DNA from: a bacterium
GTDB lineage: Bacteria; Armatimonadota; UBA5829
NCBI GenBank assembly: GCA_021372295.1
Contig: JAJFUS010000053.1
Span: forward strand, 1 to 64,000
Length of the DNA stretch: 64,000 bases
Reading direction: 5' to 3'
A program made the position numbers and the translations under genes. Numbering within the stretch: position 1 is the stretch's first letter; every line of letters starts with the position of its first letter. The notes beneath the pieces were generated by a model. That model did no database searches and was not told where the DNA came from. It saw only the letters and a list, made by a program, of their open reading frames with translations. Shown one piece after another: positions 46,838 through 55,896 of this stretch.

Positions 46838-47608
46838 ATGAAAAAAGCCTGCCTTGCTTTAGGCTTTGTAGTTTCGATTGTCGCATGGCTCGGTCTGTCT
46901 ACGCTGGCGCTTGAGCCGAACTCGAAAGTTGCTATTAAGACGTCTGTGCCTGAGAGGACCTTGCATCGTTACAACGTGATTATGAACATCAGCAGCGCAG
47001 CGGGCGGTGCGAACTCCAAAGGCGTTGATACAAGTCTTTCGATGACTGTGCAGCACAAATATCTCGACCGCACGAGCGATGGCATGCTGCCGGTGGAGAT
47101 ATCTCTGGATAGTGGGATGTTGTGTTCGGGAGACCAGAAACTTGCCGTCGCTCCGGGGATTTACCCCAAGCTCACGGTACTGCTTGACCGCGATTACAAT
47201 ATACAGAATGTCCTGGGAACCGGCAGTTTGCAGCAGCAGGGCAGCGCGCCCGGAATCAATTATGGAAACCTGATCGTGCTGTTTTATCTGCCGGGCGGCG
47301 GCAAAGAGCGCTCCATCGGCGATAGTTGGGTGGGCAGGATTTCCATACCTGATTCGGGGCAGATTTTTGATATTGCCAGCACGCTCAAGGGAATCGAGAT
47401 GCTTGACGGGGTCAATGCAGCTGTCGTGGAACAGGTGATAAACCGTGTAGATAGCGCGTCGGCTAAAATAGCGGTCAATAGCCGTTTCGCGATTGATAAC
47501 GGCAGTCTGCTGAAGTCGCATGTGTCTTATACTATACCTGCTTCATCCGACAAAAACAGTTTCGCTTCTGATATTGCGGTCGCGATGGACATACAGCTTG
47601 TAAAATGA
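46838..47608 (+). CDS. Secreted protein of unknown function
   Basis: 256 aa from ATG 46838 (GAGGTGAT about 5 nt upstream). A signal peptide ends near STLALEPNS. The remainder is a beta-rich domain (RTLHRYNVIMNISS, LSMTVQHKYLD, VNSRFAIDNGSLLKSHVSYT) that resembles DUF6263-like envelope proteins, but I cannot assign it with confidence. It is downstream of the subtilisin and upstream of ribH. Confidence 0.7.
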   Translation: MKKACLALGFVVSIVAWLGLSTLALEPNSKVAIKTSVPERTLHRYNVIMNISSAAGGANSKGVDTSLSMTVQHKYLDRTSDGMLPVEISLDSGMLCSGDQKLAVAPGIYPKLTVLLDRDYNIQNVLGTGSLQQQGSAPGINYGNLIVLFYLPGGGKERSIGDSWVGRISIPDSGQIFDIASTLKGIEMLDGVNAAVVEQVINRVDSASAKIAVNSRFAIDNGSLLKSHVSYTIPASSDKNSFASDIAVAMDIQLVK

Positions 47609-47716
47609 TCTTTTATGCCGGTGTCGGAAGGAAAAGCCGTAGTCCGATGCCGAAGTATTATAAGTTCTTGCTTCCAACCTTTAACTTCTAACATCTAATT
47701 TGGGGAGTCATATAAA

Positions 47717-48187
47717 ATGCCAAAGGTATACGAAGGCCGGCTTGTCGCGAAAGACTTGAAATTCGGCATAGTCGCCGGTAGGTTTAACGAGTTTATAACC
47801 GCCAAACTGCTGGATGGAGCGCTGGATGCCGTCAGGCGACACGGCTCGTCGGACAATGACGTCGAGATCGCCTGGGTTCCTGGAGCTTTTGAGATTCCAA
47901 TTATCGCCCAGAAGATGGCTGAAAGCGGCAAATATGACGCCGTGATCTGCCTTGGCACGGTCATCAGAGGTTCGACGCCTCACTTCGACTATATCGCCTC
48001 GGAAGTCGCGAAAGGCATTGCGCACGTCGGGCTTCACACAGGCGTGCCGGTGATATTCGGCGTAATCACCGCTGATAATATCGAGCAAGCGATCGAACGC
48101 GCAGGCACTAAGGCCGGAAACAAGGGTTTTGATGCCGCCGAATCCGCTATAGAGATGGGCAACTTACTGAAAAGTCTGGGAAAATGA
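47717..48187 (+). CDS. ribH: 6,7-dimethyl-8-ribityllumazine synthase
   Basis: 156 aa, family size. It is the penultimate riboflavin enzyme. [19 protein letters not shown] at the start and [15 protein letters not shown] are the substrate-binding segments. [16 protein letters not shown] provides the catalytic and phosphate-binding residues. No ribA/B/D/E genes are adjacent. GGGGAG upstream supports the start. Confidence 0.97.
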   Translation: MPKVYEGRLVAKDLKFGIVAGRFNEFITAKLLDGALDAVRRHGSSDNDVEIAWVPGAFEIPIIAQKMAESGKYDAVICLGTVIRGSTPHFDYIASEVAKGIAHVGLHTGVPVIFGVITADNIEQAIERAGTKAGNKGFDAAESAIEMGNLLKSLGK

Positions 48188-48284
48188 ACCTGCTGCGTTC
48201 AGTATTGCGCCGGGGCCTGTGTCGCTTGATTTTGCATGGACTATGCGCGTGAATTGCTCGACTTATATCAGCATTGGCGGCTGT

Positions 48285-49019
48285 TTACGCCTCTCGCGAG
48301 GTTACCACTTCTTTCGCTCCCGGCGGAGGAGTCGGAACCAGTGGATCGACCCTGAGCGCCGCGCGAATCAGTTCGTCATTAGCCCCAAAGCCACGCAGAA
48401 TAGCATTGATGCCATTTAAAGCGCGTTTTCGTTTCAAAATAGCTGCAGCCGTAAGGAAAACCAGCTTGATGTCCAGCGCCGGAGACGCATGGTCGATACA
48501 AAAAAGGCTCAAACGGCTTTTCCAAGGTCTTATGAGTTGATTATAGTCTAGATTGGGGTCATTGCTGTTCTTTAGAATGTCGCCTTCATCGGAAAACACT
48601 ATGGAGGACATATCGGTCACGCCTGGTCTTACCGAAAGCAATCGCTGCTCTTCCGGGGTATACAGATCCGTTTCTCGTTTGACATTCGGCCTTGGGCCAA
48701 CCAGGCTCATGTCACCGATAAGAACGTTCCAAAATTGAGTTACTTCATCAAGCTTATACTTCCTGATAAAGTGGCCGACTTTTGTAATGCGTGGATCGTT
48801 GGCGGAGGTGGAATCGACTTTGTTCTTGTCCGCGTTCACGACCATTGAACGGAGCTTGACCATACGAAATTCCCTACCGCCCTTGCCAACACGAGGTGCT
48901 ACGTAAAACGGCGAGTGTCTGTCGCCGAGCCAGACCGCAATTATTGCCGGCAGCAGCAAGGGACTGGCTAAGACGAGCCCCATAAACGAAATGAATATGT
49001 CGAGCAGACGTTTGATCAA
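48285..49019 (-). CDS. Bacterial sugar-phosphate transferase starting glycan-lipid synthesis (PglC/WcaJ-like)
   Basis: About 244 aa from a TTG at 49019; the start is uncertain, and a longer frame would overlap the upstream aminotransferase. It transfers a sugar-1-phosphate to undecaprenyl phosphate. The N-terminal re-entrant helix (LLDIFISFMGLVLASPLLLP) is followed by FRMVKLRSM and the catalytic LDEVTQFWNVLIGDMSLVGP, the family signature. It is the last gene of a minus-strand glycan operon. Confidence 0.9.
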   Translation of the reverse strand: MIKRLLDIFISFMGLVLASPLLLPAIIAVWLGDRHSPFYVAPRVGKGGREFRMVKLRSMVVNADKNKVDSTSANDPRITKVGHFIRKYKLDEVTQFWNVLIGDMSLVGPRPNVKRETDLYTPEEQRLLSVRPGVTDMSSIVFSDEGDILKNSNDPNLDYNQLIRPWKSRLSLFCIDHASPALDIKLVFLTAAAILKRKRALNGINAILRGFGANDELIRAALRVDPLVPTPPPGAKEVVTSREA

Positions 49020-49023
49020 TGCC

Positions 49024-50211
49024 TTAACCCGCCACCGATCCCGCCACAAACAATTTCTCAAAAGCTTCTTCGACGGCACGCATAGTCTCCCATTTTTTGC
49101 AGAAACAGAACCGCACCTGGTTGGAACCGTCGCCTGGCTTTGAGTAGAACGACGAACCGGGAACCGTTGCGACGCCTGTCAGCTCAATGAGCTTGCGGCT
49201 GAACGAGAAATCGTCCTTGACCCCGAATCTTGTCATCAGTTCGGTGGTGTCCGTGATGATGTAATATGCGCCTTTCGGCTTACACGCCTTGAAACCGCAC
49301 TGCGTGAGCAAATCGTATAAAAAAGTGCGCGCTTCGCTGTAGTGTGCGCGAAGCCCTTTGTAGTAGTCTTCGTCAAGCGCCAGCGCCTCAACCGCCGCGT
49401 GCTGCAGTGGAGTCGGTGCGCCGACGGTAAGGAAATCGTGTACTTTCCTGATTCGCTCGGTAATCTCTTCGCTTGCGATTGCCCATCCGACCCGCCAACC
49501 GGTCACGGAGTAGCTCTTTGAGACCGAATTGATCGTGATCGACCGATCCTCCATTCCCGGCAAGGACGCTATGGATATGTGCTGAGATCCATCGTAGAGA
49601 ATGTGTTCGTAAATCTCGTCGGTCACTGCATAGCAGTCCCACTTCACGCACAGCGCGGCGATTTCTTCCATTTCCTGGCGGGAAAAGACCTTGCCGGTCG
49701 GATTATTCGGCGTATTGATGACTATCGCCTTCGTCTTATTGTTGAACGCGGCTGCCAGCTCAATGGGGTCGTACGACCAGTCGGGAGCATGCAGCGTGAC
49801 ATATCGCGGAGTTGCGCCGGAGAGGATGCAGTCCGGGCCGTAGTTCTCGTAAAAAGGCTCGAATATGACTATCTCGTCGCCGGGATTGATGATTGCGTTG
49901 AGTGACGCCATCATCGCCTCGGTCGCGCCGCAAGTGACTGTTATATCCGTATCCGGGTTGCACTTGATAGCATTATAGGAGGCAACTTTCTTGCTTATTG
50001 CGTCTCGAAGCTCAGGCTCACCAAATGTGACCGGATACTGGTTCCAGCCGTCCATTACGGCCTTTACGACCGCTTCCTTGAGCCTTGGGTCGATCTCGAA
50101 ATCAGGGAACCCCTGAGATAAGTTATATCCACCGGCAGCGTCACAGATTCGAGTCATCTCGCGAATCACGGACTCCGTGAACGTATCGGTTATTCTTGAT
50201 AGGGTTTTCAT
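49024..50211 (-). CDS. PLP-dependent aminotransferase class I (aspartate/aromatic/kynurenine type)
   Basis: 395 aa from ATG 50211 (GGAAA upstream). Motifs are GYNLSQGFPDFEIDP, NTPNNPTGKVFSR, AVTDEIYEHILY, and SVSKSYSVTGWRVGWA with the PLP Lys, all of the fold-type I class. The exact substrate is not readable. Its location in the glycan operon may mean a supply of an amino donor, or it may be an unrelated passenger. Confidence 0.9.
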   Translation of the reverse strand: MKTLSRITDTFTESVIREMTRICDAAGGYNLSQGFPDFEIDPRLKEAVVKAVMDGWNQYPVTFGEPELRDAISKKVASYNAIKCNPDTDITVTCGATEAMMASLNAIINPGDEIVIFEPFYENYGPDCILSGATPRYVTLHAPDWSYDPIELAAAFNNKTKAIVINTPNNPTGKVFSRQEMEEIAALCVKWDCYAVTDEIYEHILYDGSQHISIASLPGMEDRSITINSVSKSYSVTGWRVGWAIASEEITERIRKVHDFLTVGAPTPLQHAAVEALALDEDYYKGLRAHYSEARTFLYDLLTQCGFKACKPKGAYYIITDTTELMTRFGVKDDFSFSRKLIELTGVATVPGSSFYSKPGDGSNQVRFCFCKKWETMRAVEEAFEKLFVAGSVAG

Positions 50212-50233
50212 ACTTTTTCCATCCGATATAAAT

Positions 50234-51340
50234 CTATTTTTCGTAGAATGAGCGGGCAACTTTGATCACATAGTCGATCTCATCGTCGGTGATCTCGACA
50301 TTCATCGGCAGAGAGCAGACCTCCCGGCTCAGAGCCTCGGTCTCCGGGAAGCCCGTGTCTTTCAGATTCAGCCCCTCGTGTTTGTAGTATGGTTTACGGA
50401 ACTGCGTCAGAACTTCTACGCCGTTGGATTTCATGTGCTCCGAAAAATCGTTGCCCTGTTTGGATCTAAGCGTATAATTTTGATATACGTCGAAGAACCT
50501 GGGGTCGTCGTAATGGGGCAGCAGTAGGTCGGCAATATCGGACAGCGCGTCTCGATACATCTGCGCGATCTGCTTCCTGCGGACGATCCACTCCGGCATG
50601 TGGCGGAGCTTGATATCCAGAAATGCGGCCTGCATGTTGTCCAGGAGACAAGTGAACCCATGCCCATGATACTCGCCGGTGTCCCTGTCTTCGCCGTTAT
50701 ATCTCATTCTCTGAGCATAGAGCGCCACATCGGGGTCGTTAGTGGTGATAGCGCCTCCGTCACCATAGCAGCCCAGGATTTTGAACGGATAGAAACTCCA
50801 GCAGCCGGTAAGACCCCAGGAACCAGCACCCTTGCCGTTGAGTGTGGCGCCAAGGCTCTGGCACGCATCCTCAACCACCACCAAATTGTGCTTTCCTGCG
50901 ATATTCATGACCCGGGTCATGTCGGCCATATGCCCGCTCAGATGCACCACCATGATGGCTTTTGTCTTCTCTGTGATGGCCGGTTCGATCAGGTCAACGT
51001 CGATATTGAAATCCTTCGCCACATCCACAAGCACCGGCGTCGCCCCGACGTTAACAATAGCCGAGCACGAAGCCACGAATGTATGGGCTGGAACAATTAC
51101 CTCGTCCCCTGCGCCGATTCCAGCCGCTCTGAGCGACATGTGTAGGGCATCGTAGCCACTGTTTAAACCGACCGCGTATTTCGTGCCTACGAACTTCGCA
51201 AGGTTTTCTTCAAACGACTTGAGTTGTCCTCTCATAATGAGATCGCCTTTAGTCATGACCTCGAAATAGGCCTGATCGATCTCATTCTTGATTAGCTGGT
51301 AGTTTCTTGCCGCATTAACAAAAGGTATTTTATATGCCAT
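50234..51340 (-). CDS. DegT/DnrJ/EryC1/StrS-family sugar aminotransferase
   Basis: 368 aa from ATG 51340. These PLP enzymes transfer an amino group onto a nucleotide-linked keto-sugar. GLNSGYDALHMSLRAAGIG, PAHTFVASCSAIVNVGATP, EDACQSLGA and SFYPFKILGCYGDGGAI, with the PLP Lys, match the family. It implies an amino sugar in the encoded glycan. It overlaps nothing and lies in the middle of the operon. Confidence 0.94.
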   Translation of the reverse strand: MAYKIPFVNAARNYQLIKNEIDQAYFEVMTKGDLIMRGQLKSFEENLAKFVGTKYAVGLNSGYDALHMSLRAAGIGAGDEVIVPAHTFVASCSAIVNVGATPVLVDVAKDFNIDVDLIEPAITEKTKAIMVVHLSGHMADMTRVMNIAGKHNLVVVEDACQSLGATLNGKGAGSWGLTGCWSFYPFKILGCYGDGGAITTNDPDVALYAQRMRYNGEDRDTGEYHGHGFTCLLDNMQAAFLDIKLRHMPEWIVRRKQIAQMYRDALSDIADLLLPHYDDPRFFDVYQNYTLRSKQGNDFSEHMKSNGVEVLTQFRKPYYKHEGLNLKDTGFPETEALSREVCSLPMNVEITDDEIDYVIKVARSFYEK

Positions 51341-51365
51341 TGATACCTTTCTTACCTCACTTATA

Positions 51366-52643
51366 TTAAAGAGATTTCTTTGGTTTATCCACAACTTCAG
51401 ACAGGTAGGCCATCATTTCTCCGTAGACACTCTCTGCAGTGAACTTGCTTTGGAAAAGTTGAGCTGAATTCTCCGAAAGCATCTTGCGCTTGTCGGGATC
51501 GAGCATTAAATCTCGCAGAATGGACGCCAATCCGCACGTGTCGCCATAGTCGTAACTCATTCCGCACTGGTGTTCTTTGAGCACGTCGTAAAGAACGCCG
51601 GCTTTCGGACAGGACACCACAGGCAGCCCGGCGCTCATATACTCCAGCGCTTTGTTGTTGATGGAAGCCAGAAAGTCATATCGGTCAGGCATTGGATCCA
51701 ATCCTAACGAGGACCGCTTCATCAACACATTGATTTGGGCAGCATTCATCCATCCGGGAAAAACAACGCTTTTGACATCTTTTGCCACAGATTTATAGTG
51801 CTCCAGCCTGTCACCCGTGCCGCAGATGACTAACCGGATTTTGTGTCCCTCATTTTCAAGTATTCGAACGGCCTGAATAGGAGACTCCAGATCGAAGTGG
51901 TACCCTATTGCGCCAAAAAAACAGATTATAAATTCGTTACTGTCTGCGTAAATCGCCTGACTGTCCCAAAACTCTTCAGCAGTGCGCACTTGGTCGAGAT
52001 TCTGATGATACAAACTTTTTCCGAACGGAAAACTGCGGTCCAGATACCCTTTTGACCTGCCAGCCCGACTCAGCCCCCAATCAACAAAGGCGTCGGTCAT
52101 ACCGATGATTGCTGTAGCTTCTGCGCAAGCTCTTCGAGTCTGAGCGAACATTGGCGACAGCAGCAGCCTGACTATCGGTCTTACTGGTGCGGGCATTGTG
52201 TCTACGCAGATGTCTGGCCACATGTCGTGCATGTCAAGAACTACAGGAACTTTTCTGTTCTTGCCGTATTTTACTGACTCCTCGCAAAGCTCAATTACCG
52301 GAAGTGAAGCCACTATTACATCCGGTTGTTCTTTGTCTGCGCTCGCCTGTTTGGCAAACTTGGCTGCTATAATCCTTTGATCCCTGATTCGGGCATACGA
52401 TATATTTCGACGATAACCCGTTCCGCGCAATAGTCTGATACGCAGATGTTCACTCGGCCGGATCTCTGTGTCTTTATCAAATAAATGCTTCTTGCGAAAA
52501 TGATCGAACGTAGACGTCCACCACATCACGTCATGGCCGTGTTCTGCTAGGAAACATGCCAACTGGCCGGCTCTCTGAAGTATATCTCGTGATTGCTCTT
52601 CGACGGGAACAGGTTCCCCGATTGTAACTATCCACACTTTCAT
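51366..52643 (-). CDS. Glycosyltransferase family 4
   Basis: 425 aa. GT-B layout: N-terminal RAGQLACFLAEHGHDVMWW acceptor half, and a C-terminal donor half with ICFFGAIGYHFDLES, RLVICGTGDRLE and the E-x7-E-like NKALEYMSAGLPVVSCPKAG. Substrate is unknown. It is the third gene of the operon. The C-terminal DUF region overlaps the DegT gene leader slightly. Confidence 0.92.
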   Translation of the reverse strand: MKVWIVTIGEPVPVEEQSRDILQRAGQLACFLAEHGHDVMWWTSTFDHFRKKHLFDKDTEIRPSEHLRIRLLRGTGYRRNISYARIRDQRIIAAKFAKQASADKEQPDVIVASLPVIELCEESVKYGKNRKVPVVLDMHDMWPDICVDTMPAPVRPIVRLLLSPMFAQTRRACAEATAIIGMTDAFVDWGLSRAGRSKGYLDRSFPFGKSLYHQNLDQVRTAEEFWDSQAIYADSNEFIICFFGAIGYHFDLESPIQAVRILENEGHKIRLVICGTGDRLEHYKSVAKDVKSVVFPGWMNAAQINVLMKRSSLGLDPMPDRYDFLASINNKALEYMSAGLPVVSCPKAGVLYDVLKEHQCGMSYDYGDTCGLASILRDLMLDPDKRKMLSENSAQLFQSKFTAESVYGEMMAYLSEVVDKPKKSL

Positions 52644-52653
52644 CGCAAATCCA

Positions 52654-53172
52654 TTACTCTTCCATGATCAATCGACCCAGCAAACGGATTCCCAAGAATG
52701 ACACACGTCGTGCGTGTCCTACAAGAGAGAAATTGGCATTCTCGCAGACGGCGACGGATGCGGAGTTCGACTCAAGCGTGACGTACCAAAACCGTCGGCC
52801 CGGTTGCTGCATTAACTTGACTGCTTTTCGCAGGGCTGATTTTGCAAGGCCCTTCCCACGCAGGTCGGGATCGGTCCAAGTGCTGCTGATCTGCAAATCA
52901 TTACGCGCCATAAATGGCCACCGGAAATAGGCTGGCACAATGTATGAGTGGTGGACTTTACGACCTTCAGCATCAACTATGAAAAGCACAGCCAGATCCC
53001 TGTTGCGAAAGACTCGAAAGTAATGCGCAAGCGTCCATAGTCCAAAACCGAAGCCAATATTTGGAGGCGCAATACTTTTGAACGAAGGCTTCCACAGTCG
53101 AAAACTATATCCTGGTGGAAGCGGCAATTCGAGCAGATCGACATCGTTTGTGACGTATACCAGGTAGGACAA
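52654..53172 (-). CDS. GNAT-family N-acetyltransferase-like protein
   Basis: 172 aa from a TTG at 53172 with GGGAG upstream. SSTWTDPDLRGKGLAKSALR is the acetyl-CoA-binding A motif (R-G-x-G). Together with the DegT aminotransferase and the PglC-like transferase it could N-acetylate an amino sugar, as in bacillosamine-type pathways; this is inference, since those pathways use a different acetyltransferase fold. Confidence 0.82.
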   Translation of the reverse strand: MSYLVYVTNDVDLLELPLPPGYSFRLWKPSFKSIAPPNIGFGFGLWTLAHYFRVFRNRDLAVLFIVDAEGRKVHHSYIVPAYFRWPFMARNDLQISSTWTDPDLRGKGLAKSALRKAVKLMQQPGRRFWYVTLESNSASVAVCENANFSLVGHARRVSFLGIRLLGRLIMEE

Positions 53173-53225
53173 ATCACGCTCCCAGGAAGTTTACTCATGG
53201 CGCGCAGCCGCCATGCTACAGCATT

Positions 53226-54389
53226 TTAGCACGTAATGCTGCCTGGTGTCCAATTCAGCACGCGGGCATAAAACTCTATCAGCTTAGCCGATTCAGCTTC
53301 CCATGTCATACCCGACAACACTGCTTTTCTGCCTCGACTGCCCATTTGCTCGGCCATATCAGGATCTCGGAGCAGACTGGTTACAGCTTCTGCCATAGCC
53401 TCGGGGCTGTTTTCATCCAGCACAATTCCGCAGCCGAATTCCTCAACGGTTGCTTTCCATGACGGGATTGGAGAAACCACTACTGGAATTTCCGCCAGCA
53501 TGCAGTCAAAGAGCTTATTAGTCGATATATCCACATAGTCTTGCCTCATCTGGTTGAGACAAAGCCCTACTCTCGCTTCTGCAAACAGTTCATATACTTT
53601 CTGCTGAGGGACAACCCCGCGGAAGTCCGTATGCTGCCATCCGGGATTGCATAATAGTTCATCCGCCAGCGCATTGTCTTCCATTTTGCCGACAACCACC
53701 AAGCTTGTTGTGACGTTCTTGTTTGCAATCGACATTGCCCGCACCATCGCCGGCGCGCAATTCATTATTGACAATCCGCCAGTAAACACTACACAAGGTC
53801 GCCTGGACTTATAGTCAGGACCGGTAATTTGCAGTCTCTCGCCGACAATAGGGTAATTTCGCGCAACACATGTTTTGCCCTGCGGAAAACGAGTGGCGAA
53901 TACGTCGGATATTGTGACAATTCCGTCCAGCATCTTTCCGGCCAGCACTTCCATTCCCCTTACCGCCATAGACATCGGCCTGCGGATCATTGGAGACAGG
54001 TAAGGCTTGTTGTGAAATACGTCCATTGGGGCGTTTTCATGCACGTCATAAATGACCCTTTTGCCTCTGAGTTTCAGCTTTAGGGCGGTCGGGATGAGTT
54101 CGGGGTCATGAAAATGATAGAGGTCGGCGTCTTCTTCGAGCGCGAGTCGATATATGGTTTGAGTAGTGCGTATCATCCTTTCCCTGCGTCCAGAGGGAAC
54201 GGATAATCCTCGTATGCTTACTCCATCTACAACTTCGTCCTTTGGATGTTGCGCTATAAGGGTCACATCGAACCCCGCTGCGGCCAGGGAACGGCATTCC
54301 TTAAAGAATATGCGAATATCGAGAGCCTTATGAGCCGACGACATATGCACGATTTTTCGTCTGTTTTCTCTGCTGATTACTTTGCGCAC
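53226..54389 (-). CDS. Glycosyltransferase family 4
   Basis: 387 aa from a GTG at 54389. The start is typical of the family: IVHMSSAHKALDIRIFFKEC. YHFHDPELIPTALKL, VFTGGLSIMNCAPAMVRAM and FDCMLAEIPVVVSPIPSWK mark the GT-B donor half. It is the first gene of the operon. Confidence 0.92.
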   Translation of the reverse strand: MRKVISRENRRKIVHMSSAHKALDIRIFFKECRSLAAAGFDVTLIAQHPKDEVVDGVSIRGLSVPSGRRERMIRTTQTIYRLALEEDADLYHFHDPELIPTALKLKLRGKRVIYDVHENAPMDVFHNKPYLSPMIRRPMSMAVRGMEVLAGKMLDGIVTISDVFATRFPQGKTCVARNYPIVGERLQITGPDYKSRRPCVVFTGGLSIMNCAPAMVRAMSIANKNVTTSLVVVGKMEDNALADELLCNPGWQHTDFRGVVPQQKVYELFAEARVGLCLNQMRQDYVDISTNKLFDCMLAEIPVVVSPIPSWKATVEEFGCGIVLDENSPEAMAEAVTSLLRDPDMAEQMGSRGRKAVLSGMTWEAESAKLIEFYARVLNWTPGSITC

Positions 54390-54538
54390 TACTGCGAGTA
54401 TCCTCGTTATGTGTTTATTGACTGGCTTGCCGATTGTTGCTGGAATGAGTCCCAGCTGGCGAGGTCATCAGTCTATAGCATATCAGGAATGCTGCATACT
54501 AAACAACCCCTTTGCGACTGCGCATCAGGTGACGGAGG

Positions 54539-55801
54539 TTATTCTATCGCTGACAGCAAGTCTTCCACGCTGCCTGCCGACCGCACACCTATAGATACCA
54601 TTTCTTCGACAAGCTCGCTAGCTCTGCCTTCAGTGAAATCGCGCTCCCGAATCATTTCGGGCTTGAGAATGATTACAAGCTTTTCCGAGCGAACGGCGTT
54701 CCGCACAGCATCAACGTTGAGCAAATTGCCGTGGCCGATTGCTACATCCGTGAGGATAACCACGTCAGCCGACTTTATGATATCTAGATGCCTAGCATGA
54801 GACTCGGGAGTAATCTGAGTGAAGAGTTGTTGAGGCACATACTCGACGTCCAGTGCTTCGGCAACTTCCCGGTCGGCATCGGTGTCGTTCAAGACGCCTG
54901 ATGTGACCTCATATCCCCGCCGCACCAGTTTTGCGAGAATCGGCGCGGCAGTGCCACCGCCTCCGACCACGTGAACATGTAGAGGTTTATCGAAGTTTTC
55001 TGGCAACTTCTTTGACTTTGGCCTCACGCCTGCTATTACGTACGGCCTGTGTGTAGTCGGATGACGGCGTACCCAGACCTCGGCCCCGTACACTCTGCGG
55101 ATGCTCTCAGAAGTAATTACTTCCTCCGGCGAACCGCATGCCTGCACGCTCCCTTGCCCTATCATCACCAGCCGGTCGCAATACTGGGCGGCAAGGTTCA
55201 AGTCGTGAAGCACGGCAAGCACCGTAAGTCCGTGACTCTTGTTTAAGCCTCTGACCAGATCCATTATCTCGAACTGAAAACTGATATCGAGGTGTGAAGT
55301 CGGTTCATCGAGAAGCAGAACTTCAGGCTCTTGGGCAAGCGCCCTAGCCATCATTACGCGCTGCCTCTCGCCGCCAGAAAGAGCGTTGATCGGACGATCC
55401 TTGAGGTGATCTGTGCCGGTTCGATTAAGACAATCCATTGCAATCGCCAAATCATGCGAAGACTCGACCGCAAATCGTCCGAGCCTCGGAGACCGTCCCA
55501 TAAGCACAACCTCCATCACGGAGAAGTCAAACGCGACCATTGTATCCTGTGGAACAACGGCTACCTTTCTGGCGTAATCTCGCGCAGAAATAGAGTATAT
55601 GTTTTTGTTCTTATATTTAACAAACCCTGACTGCGGAGGCAAAGCGCGGGACATAGCCCGCAGCAGCGTGGTCTTACCGCTGCCGTTAGGGCCGATAATA
55701 CCCACAAACTCCGACTCGGCCACATCCAGCGAAATGCCATTGAGAACACGAACGTCGTTATAACCCGCATACACATTTTCGGCTGTAATCTTTGCGTTCA
55801 T
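54539..55801 (-). CDS. Cobalamin/siderophore-type ABC transporter ATPase with fused C-terminal Rossmann-like domain
   Basis: 420 aa. Walker A is GPNGSGKTT, the signature is LSGGERQRVMMARAL, Walker B is VLLLDEPTSHLD, and the H-loop is AVLHDLNLAAQYCD, as in BtuD/FecE-type ATPases. Residues about 262-420 are an extra domain with VHVVGGGGTAAPILAKLVRR, SGVLNDTDADREVAEALDV, and ADVVILTDVAIGHGNLLN. The GGGGT start and DTD suggest a nucleotide- or corrinoid-related fold, found as a C-terminal fusion in some cobalamin-salvage ABC ATPases. No permease or binding protein gene is adjacent, so it is an orphan subunit. Confidence 0.88.
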   Translation of the reverse strand: MNAKITAENVYAGYNDVRVLNGISLDVAESEFVGIIGPNGSGKTTLLRAMSRALPPQSGFVKYKNKNIYSISARDYARKVAVVPQDTMVAFDFSVMEVVLMGRSPRLGRFAVESSHDLAIAMDCLNRTGTDHLKDRPINALSGGERQRVMMARALAQEPEVLLLDEPTSHLDISFQFEIMDLVRGLNKSHGLTVLAVLHDLNLAAQYCDRLVMIGQGSVQACGSPEEVITSESIRRVYGAEVWVRRHPTTHRPYVIAGVRPKSKKLPENFDKPLHVHVVGGGGTAAPILAKLVRRGYEVTSGVLNDTDADREVAEALDVEYVPQQLFTQITPESHARHLDIIKSADVVILTDVAIGHGNLLNVDAVRNAVRSEKLVIILKPEMIRERDFTEGRASELVEEMVSIGVRSAGSVEDLLSAIE

Positions 55802-55896
55802 ACGACTTACTTCAATCTTCTTGAAAACGAATCCTGCAAATACCTATAGCATAACTACCCCAACGTTTGTTATACTTAATTAGTAGTTACTGATAT

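Noticed and set aside
48285..49079. Longer start for the PglC-like sugar transferase
   Set aside because: The 20 extra residues would overlap the end of the aminotransferase by 56 nt and do not resemble the family; the first family-like residues begin near 49019.
54382..54594. Plus-strand open frame across the gap between the GT4 gene and the ABC ATPase gene
   Set aside because: It overlaps the starts/ends of the flanking minus-strand genes and lacks a ribosome binding site.
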